64,000 nucleotides of DNA, from contig JAKZZE010000008.1 in assembly GCA_024220505.1 (NCBI GenBank), positions 1-64,000 on the forward strand, in the 5' to 3' direction. Position 1 is the stretch's first letter; each line of letters starts with the position of its first letter. Of this stretch, positions 20,557-29,743 are shown one piece after another. The stretch comes from Rhizopus arrhizus (lineage: Eukaryota; Mucoromycota; Mucoromycetes; Mucorales; Rhizopodaceae). Position numbers and translations under genes: made by a program. Below the pieces are notes generated by a model. It saw only the letters and a program-made list of their open reading frames with translations, was not told the DNA's origin and searched no databases.

Positions 20557-21144
20557 TGTAACGAAGATTACAACATTAACACCAGCAATGGCTGCGGTTT
20601 GTGATTTTTAATTTTGAACCTTATTCTTTTTTTGAACTTTATTTCAAAATCAAACTTTATATCGAAATCAAACCTTATATCGAAATCAAACCTTATATCG
20701 AAATCAAACCTTATATCGAAATCAAACCTTATATTGAAATCAAACTTTATATCAAAATGAAACTTTATTTCTCTTTGTCTATTTTATAGACAAGTTTTTA
20801 TTTTTATTTTACTTCACTTATCTTGACTTACTTATCTAAGATATATTTTATCCAATAAATCAAGTATCTTTATCCCTGAATCTTTTGGTATATCACTCTT
20901 AAAATACAAGTAAAGCAAGTCCCTTGAAGCCAATTATCTTCATTGTAAACATTCTTAAAACTCTCATCAAGTTACCTTATTACAAACAAGTTTGATCTAC
21001 TTAACAAGATCTGATGGTCACTCACAACAAGCGAGTTAAATATCAAAACTTAACTCAAGCCTTAGCTTTTTATTCTTTTTTATCAAATTTATTCTATTTT
21101 AGAGCTGTTAACTGTTATAGATTGTTAAAGGAAGAAGAATTACA
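20557..21144 (+). repeat. Solo LTR of the element 1 family
   Basis: It starts TGTAACGAAGATTACAACA and ends ATTACA, matching the element 1 LTR over its length with scattered substitutions. It carries seven units of the 18-bp repeat, and the TATA-hairpin core reads TATTTTA where the other copies read TAAAATA. No internal region adjoins it. Flanking 5-mers (ATTGT, TTGCA) do not form a duplication. Confidence 0.88.
20651..20765 (+). repeat. 18-bp minisatellite inside the LTR
   Basis: About seven head-to-tail copies of an AAATCAAACCTTATATCG-type unit are present, compared with four in the left LTR and five in the right LTR of element 1. The repeat explains the apparent KPYIEI peptide repeat in this frame. 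Confidence 0.9.
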
Positions 21145-22092
21145 TTGCAACTGTTGTAGTAATGTTATTACGCGAAAAGTAGTTTAGTGCAGGTGCAGTT
21201 GCGTATAATGATAGTTTGGATGAAGAGCATGAACCGTGGTCTATAGCTCATGTCAAAAGACAAAAGGCGCCCCCTTATCTTTTATATAAACAAGATGAAT
21301 ATTTTTAAACAAAATAACACTCATTCAATAAACCAATCTTCTCGCACTTAAAAAGCAATCTTTCCTTATTCGGCCACAATTACCTTTATATTTCACCCTT
21401 TCACCTTTTGGTCTGACATATCTCAAACAGCACGAAACCATCCTTTTTATTTACTCTTATTCTATACAAACAACTTATAACAAGCTCAATTGATCTATTA
21501 AAGATCTAGTGGTCACTATTCGAACCCTGAACACTATTAAAGAGCACTCAGTTGCTTACAAGTACTAGCCTAACTTAAGCCACATTAGACACTTTTATTA
21601 AATATTACGCAAACCTATCTACCTCTTACTCTGTTAACAAACCAACTTTTACCAAGCTACAACACAATGACTGTAGAAAATTCAAATGTTAGTATCACGA
21701 ACCTTGCCTGAATTCATACAAAGCTAAATTTTACCAAATATTGCCAAAAACAACATATAATCAGAAAAACCAAAAACATATAAAATACGGCATCCGAATA
21801 AAATCCTCATACACAAAAACACACACACGCTTATTTTCAGTATATTCTTAAACACATTTTATCAATAAGCTTAATATCTCAGTAACTCATTCGGTATTGC
21901 TTTTAAAATATAAGACAAGTCCATTGAAGCAACAAGCAACTTCATCATAAACAGGTTAAAATTTTTTATCAGCTATCTTATTATATTTCAAATCTGATCC
22001 ATTTAACAAGACCTGGTGATTACTAATAAAAGCAAAATGCCCTTGAAATTTTATACTGGACCTCTGTTTCTCAAGTTTATTGTCAACCAGGT
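21145..22092 (+). repeat. More diverged LTR-like remnants
   Basis: Two older units are indicated by the recurring module: GATCTATTAAAGATC followed by GTGGTCAC near 21490, and TGATCCATTTAACAAGACC near 22005, with AGTCCATTGAAG before it. No coding potential is seen. Confidence 0.55.
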
Positions 22093-22299
22093 AAGATCCA
22101 ACAAATGGCGTGCACATTGGCGATACATCTTTGATAATGCTCCTCTCTTACCTGAGCGTATTGTCACAACAGCTTTTGAAAAAATTGGGATGCTAAAAGT
22201 ACACCACTCAATACGACGTGTGACTTATTTTAACCTTTTTTTTATTTTATAATTGTTTATTCAATCTACAAAAAAAAAAAAAAAAAAGATCCAACAAAT
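22093..22299 (+). mobile_element. Retroposed 3' fragment with poly(A) and 14-bp direct repeats
   Basis: AAGATCCAACAAAT occurs at 22093-22106 and again at 22286-22299. Between them is a 160-bp segment ending in A18 (22270-22287). This is the signature of LINE-type retroposition of a 5'-truncated RNA copy. The inserted part encodes a short open stretch (WRAHWRYIFDNAPLL) up to 22252 that could be the end of a LINE ORF2 or of a host mRNA; I do not recognise it. Confidence 0.8.
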
Positions 22300-22307
22300 T
22301 ACATTAT

Positions 22308-22870
22308 TGTAACGATGCAGACTTTAATTTTTGATGCCAGAAGGCGCTTTAACACAAGTAAACAAGCTTCAGCAGCCTTTGACCTCTTTCTTTAAGTAAT
22401 CCAAATCCAGAAAAATATAAATGAATACTTTCGGATATAGATAAATTCAGAAAAGACTCCAGAAAAAAAAAAAAGAATATCTACAAAATAACCAAAAACA
22501 AGAAAAATATAAAAATGTAAATTTGTTAATTACTTCTAACCATTACCTTTGTTACTTGTATTATTTTCTGATAATTTTTGTGAATAAACCTAATTCAAAG
22601 TAAATATTTTTTATTTTGCCTTTGTTTTACAAAATAACAAGAAAAAATCTCTTGAAGCATGCGTGTTTTATTGTAATCTCTTTTTATTTTATCTTTCTAT
22701 TTTTTTTATCCAAAACAGTTTGATATACTTAACAAAGCCCGGTTATTACTTGTTACAAGTGAACGTATATTCGAATTATTACTACTTTGGGAATCAAACT
22801 CTATCCAAAGCCTTGATCTCACATCAATTTCTTTTATGAAATTTAATCTCACAGTAGCCACTTATTTCCA
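22308..22870 (+). repeat. Diverged LTR-like unit related to 19385
   Basis: It begins TGTAACGATGCAG and shares with the 19385 unit the AATCCAGAAAAATA-rich segment, the AAAATAC tracts and the late block GTTTGATATACTTAACAA. The right edge is approximate. Confidence 0.6.
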
Positions 22871-23745
22871 ACAAAATGCTTAATTTCAGCGATAGCTCGT
22901 GTTTTTTGTCTAATCAAGTTATGTTTTATACTCAAACAAACAAGAAACGCACTGTATACAAGTTCATAAAAGTGGTAATGTATTGTATTTAAGCCATAGC
23001 ACTTCTTGGATAAACATACAAGCGACCATCTATTTATTGAGAAATCACTATGTATTGATCTTTCATGGTTCGCTCTGTTCTAATCCAGCGGCAGGTGTTC
23101 TTTTTTGTCATATCATGACTCTAATTTTTAATAAATAACTTTATATAAGCCTTTTTAAAATAGTACATTATAGAGCAAAATTGAATCTATAAATCTTGCA
23201 TAATTAATAAATATATATTTTTGTAGGGTATTTAGTATTTCTCCTCTATCCATTAAATTACCAAAAAAATACGTTCATAATGTTAAATTATTACGTTTAG
23301 ATTAATAAGGCTTTAAAAGCTCAACATGAATAATGATAAAACGATGCATATTTCAAGTATTTTGTACTCTTAAATGTAAATGTGCTTTCTTACAGAACTT
23401 AAAATGGGTTAATATATTGACGTTTTGATAATTAAGAATCATGCATATACAAGAAATAGAAAACCAGTATGCTTTTTCAGGTACGAGATAGTATGAATCT
23501 AATGTCCGTCGCTATATTCTAAAATACAAAAAAAAAAGCATAAGTATAGCTTATAGAAATTCGTTCGAATCAATTTTCCCTTCTTGAATTGGCAGTAAAC
23601 AAATGGATTAGTAGCAAAAGTAACCAAGGTGTATCAATGAAAGGTAAAAAGTATTTATTCGGAGCAAGATTGCTCAACGAATCAACAACTGCAAAATCCT
23701 CTTAACAACCCCGGCAAATAAAACTTTTTCTCTTTTTATTTAAAT
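22871..23745. other. Intergenic, 875 bp
   Basis: AT-rich sequence between the repeat block and the mL46 gene. I see no gene, RNA or clear repeat; the last 100 bp is the likely mL46 promoter. Confidence 0.6.
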
Positions 23746-24657
23746 ATGTTGAAGCACACTGTAATCAAGCGAGGCTTAGCTACTGCCAATCCGCTAATTA
23801 TAAAGAATAGCCGTATACAAGCCTCTGTTATTTTATCACGTCCACCACAGATCACGCGTGATGCCACACCGTTCGAAAAGGCTTATTTTGATTACCGTGA
23901 AAAGCTGGAACGTCAAGAAGCCACGACAACACCTACCGATTTTTATTTTAAAAAAGGATCAGTGGCAGAACGTCGTTGGAAGCATGAAGAACAGGCACGT
24001 CAGAATGCCATGAAAGACCCCTCGACTTCGTTAAGCGAAGCGCTTCAGGCGAGCCAAGTTTCTTGGGAAAAGGAGAATGAAGGCTTGACGGTTTCAACAA
24101 AACTAGAAAAGTTGGAAAGAGTGACTGAAGCAGATGATAAAAATAACAAGAAAAGTCTTGATCGTGCCTTGCAACAGACATTATACCTTGTTGTGAAGCC
24201 TTCAGGTGATAGTTCCTGGCAGTTTCCTCAAGGCCCTATTGACACTACAGAATATTTACATGAGGTGAGAAGAAAAAAAAAAAGGGGGAGAGAGAGATTG
24301 GCAGACAAGAATATTTATTTGATTTTATTGCTTAGGCTGCAGAACGTACATTGTCAGAGCAGTGTGGTGTAGATATGGATACTTGGTTTGTTGGTCGTCA
24401 GCCAATTGGATTTTATAAAGAAAATTCACAACAACCTGGATTAAAGGTATTGAAATACAAATGTTGATGAAAAATGATATTAATGATGAAAATGGTGGGA
24501 AATCTAGGTCTTTTTTATGAAGGCTCGTGTATATGCTGGCCAAGTGAAGCCTAACAAAGAAATCACAGATTTTGCTTGGTTAACAAAGGACGAATTAAGC
24601 AACCATCTCTCATCAGAATATTATAAGGCCATTAAGGATTGTTTAGGTGATATTTAA
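23746..24657 (+). CDS. MRPL46: Mitochondrial large-subunit ribosomal protein mL46
   Basis: Three exons, 23746-24264, 24336-24446 and 24508-24657, encode 259 aa. The N-terminus is basic with few acidic residues, a mitochondrial targeting sequence. The mL46 N-terminal domain holds a conserved-looking ITRDATPFEKAYFDYREKLE stretch. From about residue 142 there is a Nudix-like fold (TLYLVVKPS, WQFPQGP, then the helix HEAAERTLSEQCG). Intron 1 (24265-24335) is GTGAGA...TTAG; intron 2 (24447-24507) is GTATTG...CTAG. The Nudix helix lacks the full GX5EX7REUXEEXGU pattern, as expected for this structural, non-catalytic member. It acts in the mitochondrial ribosome central protuberance. Yeast calls the same family MRPL17. 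Confidence 0.92.
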
Positions 24658-24755
24658 AACAGAGCTTCTATCATATAAATTTGATAATGTACATACTACT
24701 TCTTATTTAGAATAAAAAGGAAAAAAAAAAAAGTTTCAAATACTATACAATTTTA

Positions 24756-25994
24756 TTAAGACACATAAAGGTCTGGAGAATGACTTGTGAAATCTTGACT
24801 GGTATCAGTACTTGATCGCTTATTATTTTTAATCATTTGAAACATCTTTTTGAATCCAGATTTGCTACTTTTATTACTTGAAGCAGATGAACTGCTTGCA
24901 GTTGTAGCAAAAGATGTGATAGAAAGGGATGATCCACTAGGGAGCGTTTGCAGCTGATGACTACGACTTGCGCCTATCACACTATTGATTTTCTTTTCCA
25001 AAATCATTGAAGTGCGTGCCTCTTTGTAGCATGAATCACATAACAAATCAGTTGTACGAACCTTGTCTAGATTGGGCCAGCCCACTTGGCAGATGTTACA
25101 TTTTGCGCAGTTAAATGCGACTTGAATACTACCCCATCTTGATTGAGCATACGCTTCTGCTTCACCGTATTCATTTAATGCTAATCTGAATAGCTTTACA
25201 AATTCACTCTCGTAATGGACAATCTGACTTAAAGTATGACTGCCGCTTTTCCTTGTGTGTCTCTGGATAGCTTCAATAAATCCTTGTGTTGCCTTGAGTG
25301 CTATTGGTAACTGATTATGATCAAAACTAGACCAAAACTTTTGTCCGTCTTGTAATTCAGCAATCATGTCCTCTGCCTGCTTTGATTTATCATCGACCTC
25401 TTGCTTTTGTATCATGAATGATTCAATTTTCTTTTGAGACTCCATCATCAATTTTGTAATTTCAGAAATAGCTTTTTGACATGCATCCACAGTACATCTA
25501 ATCTTTGATACCTGTTCTTCAGCGTCCGAATTCTTGTCACGAGCACGAACGTATTTCTTTTTATATTGAGCTGCAACAATAGGCACATGATAGAAATCAT
25601 GATATTGTTTTTCTCGCTTTGCCTTTTTATTTCTTCTTTGTTCAGCGTATTGTCTAATATCATTCAATTCTTGTTCATGGGTATTCATCTCTTGCTTCAA
25701 CATCTCACGTTGATTATTGAGTTGATAAATGTCATTTTCCAAGAATTTTATTTCTCCGTTTGTTTTGCTTGATAATTGTCGATAAGAATATATTTCCTTA
25801 TTGTATATCCCTTCTACAATAGATGATATTTGATAAAATCTCATATTTGTTTTTCTTCTGATTTCTATTTGTTCCTCAACTTCTCGGAGTACAGCCATCA
25901 TTAATTTGAATGCATTTTGTTTTTTGGATGCCAAAGATATGATTGTTTCTGCTGTGTCCAGGTTGACGGTATAATACAATCTCTGCTCAATCAT
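24756..25994 (-). CDS. Coiled-coil protein with a CxxC pair, unknown function
   Basis: I do not recognise this 412-aa protein. The start is set at ATG 25994 because the frame further upstream is low-complexity, UTR-like sequence. Residues about 60-225 form long coiled coils with an internal basic stretch (RRNKKAKREKQ). A Cys cluster (CAKCNICQVGW ... LLCDSCYKE, about residues 305-340) could bind zinc. The C-terminal 60 residues are Ser/Thr-rich with a basic patch (KSGFKKMFQMIKNNKRSS). No membrane segment remains with the chosen start. There are no introns. A cytoskeletal or membrane-scaffold role is possible but unsupported. Confidence 0.65.
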   Translation of the reverse strand: MIEQRLYYTVNLDTAETIISLASKKQNAFKLMMAVLREVEEQIEIRRKTNMRFYQISSIVEGIYNKEIYSYRQLSSKTNGEIKFLENDIYQLNNQREMLKQEMNTHEQELNDIRQYAEQRRNKKAKREKQYHDFYHVPIVAAQYKKKYVRARDKNSDAEEQVSKIRCTVDACQKAISEITKLMMESQKKIESFMIQKQEVDDKSKQAEDMIAELQDGQKFWSSFDHNQLPIALKATQGFIEAIQRHTRKSGSHTLSQIVHYESEFVKLFRLALNEYGEAEAYAQSRWGSIQVAFNCAKCNICQVGWPNLDKVRTTDLLCDSCYKEARTSMILEKKINSVIGASRSHQLQTLPSGSSLSITSFATTASSSSASSNKSSKSGFKKMFQMIKNNKRSSTDTSQDFTSHSPDLYVS

Positions 25995-26383
25995 TAAAAA
26001 ATGGTAAAGAAAAAGAGAGAGAGAGAAAAAAAGAGAAAAATAAATGAGTGAGCTGTTTAATATGGTTTTGCCAAGAATAGAAGTAAACAAAAACAGAAAC
26101 ACTATTTTGGGTGTACTGCTTCGTGCGTTCCTTTTTTTTCTATTTTTAATTTTCTTTATTTTCATTTTATAGCTCGTATTAAATGTAACATTTAGAAGTA
26201 ATGATAATCTCTTGGAAATTTATTTGCTTACATGACTACTAATCAGTGAAGAATTACAAGAAAGCTTAAAAAAAAAAGGCACATTACACAAATTATCTTT
26301 TACTGTCATTCAACAACTCCGACTTTTTTTTTAAAATGCAAATGTTTAATACGGAATGAAAAATAGTAAATAAATAATAATAA
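25995..26383. other. Intergenic, 389 bp
   Basis: This is the 5' flank of the coiled-coil gene and the 3' flank of POLK, with purine-rich GAGAGA and A tracts near 26010-26050. It holds nothing coding once the POLK tail exon is placed at 26384-26444. Confidence 0.6.
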
Positions 26384-28662
26384 TTATGTGAATGAAGGTG
26401 AGTAATAATCAAATAAGGATTTTCCATTTTGTTTTTGATTAGATCTAATATTCTATTAATAAAAGCATTTGATTGTAGCTTTTTACTTGCCTTTTCAATT
26501 TTTTATTACGTGAATGACTACTGCTACCACTTGAAGAAGAAGAAGAAGAAGAAGAAGAAAGCTGGCGTTTTTCGTTTTCTAAGATAGTCTTTACTTCGAC
26601 CTTATTTAAGCATTCATCCACATGTTTATTAAACTGTGTGTTGTCCATCGTCAAATGTCGGTTACAGATTGGACAGATGAGGATATCCTGTTGCACGTCG
26701 CTTTTCATTTCATCTGTTTCTTTTTCAGGAAGAGGTGCCTTTGTAAAATACTATAGTTGTTACACGTATTAATAGGGAGTAGAGAAAAAAACATTGTTCT
26801 TCTTTGCCTTTAAAACACTTTCATCATTACTTCCTCTTGGTTTTAGATTGGCTAATCGAACGCCCATAAGTCGAAGATCCATAGGCATTTCATTAGCAAG
26901 TAACTTGTACAGGCATTAATAATTATATTTGCTTTCTTTTTTATATCATTATTTACCTGTTTTGCAACTTTCTCAATATCCTTTGCAGATGAAACATAAC
27001 TAGGCAATGTCCTTGACCTTATTCTGACTTCAAAGGATACAAACTTGATTTTAATACCAATATTCCTTCCCTAAAAATAATAATTGAGAATGCATTCTGT
27101 GATTATTATGACTGCTATTATTTACCATAACACCTGCTTTTTCTGCATCCTTCTCTAAAGCTTCACACAGCTCATGTAATTTTTCGTACAGCTTGGCTGG
27201 GTCAGATAATGAAGTGAAAGTCCTTTTTACATAAACGTAAGTTTACTGCTTTGTAGGTATACATTCCTATCTACCTTTCAACTCCCACACTTTTTCTTTC
27301 GGATTCTGTGTTAAACATGGTTGTTCCTAATCCCATATAACATTTCAATAGAAATTGAAAGTTAATTGGGCTTAGTAGTTTATATAAAATGGCCCGCTTA
27401 GGGTATATATCACCACAAGTGCGTACTCCAAGAGACTCGAGTACTCTCTCAGTCACCCTACCAACGCCTGGTATCTGTCGTACTTTGAGGTCCTTGACAA
27501 AATTGACAATACTCGTTCTGTCTATTGGAAGATAGTATTGTCCATTTGGTTTATTTATATCACTGCATATTTTAGATAGCATTTTATTACATGCAATTCC
27601 TAATCGTTTTCAATAGATGTAAATAAAAGAAATAAAGTGTATCTTACCTGCGCTTGCTGTCAATTGGGTTGATTCAAATATTTCCCTTCTGATTTGTTCA
27701 ACAAGTTCATAAGGTGTCAAGTCGGGTTCTTTCTTGAGATACTTTTTCCTTTGTGTTATCATTATGAAGCATATCATTTAATGTTTATTTACCTCCGTCA
27801 GATTTAAATAAGCCTATACGACATCATTGTGAGAGAGACGATCACTTTCCATTTATCATTTTTACCTCATCCAAACTCATTGGCATAAAATTCGGGTCAT
27901 ATTTCGCAAATACAGCTCGTACCTTATTTGAGGCACCGATGTATTTTGGAAAATGGAGAGGTATCATTTTCAGTTGAGGACAGAGTTTCAATGCAATAAA
28001 TCCGGGCATTGCACTGCGAACGCCGTATTTTCTTGCTTCATAATTGCTCGTACAAAGCATCGACATGCCACCCACAGCCATCGGCTGTTTCTTTAATTCT
28101 GGGTTCTCGAGTTCCTCTACCGAAGCATAGAATGCATCCATATCCACATGGCATATGCATTGAGTCAAATCTCTTGTCTGTTCCAAATCCTCAATCATTT
28201 TGTCTACAATTCTTTTTTCAAAGGATAAATCTTGATGCTTGACGTGTTCATATTTTGAAAGAATAGCATTGATTCTTTTTGTCACCATTTCATCCTTCTT
28301 TTTTTCATTTTCAAAAAATGCTGAACCCTATATCATGTCTAGTGTTTTCTTGCGTATAACTAAATAATGTATGTGTACCTTGGATGCTTCATAAATAATT
28401 TTGTTGATCTTGCCTTTATCTATATTACCAAGGCCTGCCTATATTTTCAAAGAGTATTATTGCACTTGTTCTTTTCGAATCAACAAGAACAGACCTTGTT
28501 TGTCGATGGCCCAGCTAAACGCTTTTTAAACGAGTCCTCATTTCTTTCTTTTACATTCGCGTCAATCAATTCTTCTTCTTCTTCTTCTTCGGAATCTTGA
28601 TCAAAGAACAGATCTTCCTCTTCCTCAATAATTTGAGAAGCAAATTCTTCTTTTTCTGTCAT
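26384..28662 (-). CDS. POLK: Translesion DNA polymerase kappa (Y family, DinB)
   Basis: Eleven exons are proposed: 28495-28662, 28379-28438, 27866-28327, 27793-27813 (21 nt), 27648-27741, 27275-27599, 27126-27222, 26957-27070, 26808-26903, 26491-26750, 26384-26444. They give 585 aa. The N-terminus is acidic (EEEED...). The catalytic palm has CHVDMDAFYASVE (metal Asp) and SLDE|AYLNLT, where the DE pair is split from AYLN by an intron. Thumb HhH is IPGVGRVTERVLESLG; the little-finger domain follows. A Rad18-type UBZ4 finger (CPICNRH ... HVDEC) lies near residue 500. The last two introns are best read as GC-AG (26751-26807 and 26445-26490). Removing the latter gives a tail KSLFDYYSPSFT that resembles a C-terminal PCNA-interacting motif. 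The enzyme bypasses DNA lesions in the nucleus. Confidence 0.88.
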
Positions 28663-29010
28663 CGATCAAGTTTTTGTTTTTTTTTTTACTGCGTAAAAAG
28701 TGGGGAAGAAAATGGGACAAAATTGAATCAATGTGTCACCCCGGCTGAATATAAGCCCTATGAACTGAAATAAAAAAAAAAAAAAGGGAATTCAAAGATC
28801 TTTAGAATCATGGTCATTATTAAAAAACACTAAAGGTACATGGCATGATATCACAAGGTATTTTGGCAAATATAAGCAAATTTTCAGGGACAGGGACATA
28901 AACATTCAAAAAAAAAAGAATATACATTTTCTCTTTCTCTATCTCTCATTTATTATAAAAAAAATAATGTTTTTTCTTCTATTTACAAAAAAAATGTATT
29001 CCATCACTGT
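28663..29010. other. Intergenic, 348 bp
   Basis: POLK 5' flank and RLP24 3' flank, with short A/T tracts and CTTTCTCTATCTCTC-type pyrimidine runs near 28931-28950. No gene seen. Confidence 0.6.
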
Positions 29011-29591
29011 TTATTCTTCCATATCCATGCTTCCAGTTTGTTCCTTTTCGGACTTGATAGCTTGAAGTCTCTTTTTGTGTTCAAGTGGTGCCAATTCAAT
29101 GTTTTGATTGACTACTCGGATATCATCTGCCTTCTCCAAGTCCTTGTTACCGGCCATACGATTCTTGTAGAATGCACGTTCACGCTTAGCACGGATTTCT
29201 TGTACTCGTTTCATGGCCTTGATCGTTGTGGCCATCAAGTTACGATCATAACGGACAGGAACATTACGACGTTTCTCAAATTCAAATGTAGAGTCCTATA
29301 TAATATGAGTCACTATAGCTTTTAAAGATCCAAGAAAAAACTTACAATGACCATTTCTTTGCCACTGGCTTTTCTGAAAGCTTTAGTCCAACGAACTTTA
29401 CGAGGATTACGCTTCATCTTGAAGTTTTTATGACATTTGGATCGACAAAAACGGAATGTCTGTGAATTGATTAGAAAAAAATAATAATTTACATTTTTTA
29501 TAATATTTACCTTACTGTCGTTACGAACAAACATGGTACCATGTCCAGGATAACAAGGTCCTGAACAAAAGTAACAACGAGTAATATGCAT
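29011..29591 (-). CDS. RLP24: Ribosome biogenesis protein RLP24
   Basis: Exons 29511-29591, 29346-29459 and 29011-29295 encode 159 aa. The N-terminus is the ribosomal L24e zinc ribbon: [13 protein letters not shown] ... [10 protein letters not shown] (four Cys). It is followed by [16 protein letters not shown], typical of RLP24 rather than RPL24. A basic C-terminal helix follows ([19 protein letters not shown]). RLP24 is placed on nucleolar pre-60S particles and is replaced by RPL24 in the cytoplasm after Drg1 releases it. It is divergently arranged with NMD3, 152 bp apart, which acts on the same particles. Confidence 0.95.
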
Positions 29592-29743
29592 TTTAAAGAA
29601 AGAAAAGTTGAAAGAGAGAAAAATGGAATGATTTTGATTTTATTTGATTCAGGGTGGTGGCTTAGAGTTTTTTTTTGGTAAAAAAAGGCACAGTTTTTTT
29701 TTTTTTTCTTAAAAAATAGATCTTTTTTTTAACAATAAAAAGT
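29592..29743. promoter_or_regulatory. Shared RLP24/NMD3 intergenic promoter
   Basis: This 152-bp gap separates the start codons of two divergent pre-60S factors. It holds two T/A-rich tracts (29671-29705 and 29724-29731), typical nucleosome-poor promoter sequence. No named motif was identified. Confidence 0.5.

Noticed and set aside
20651..20765. CRISPR-like array
   Set aside because: Tandem units without spacers, in a eukaryotic LTR.
20601..20789. KPYIEI repeat peptide
   Set aside because: Product of the 18-bp LTR minisatellite; no start context or homologues expected.
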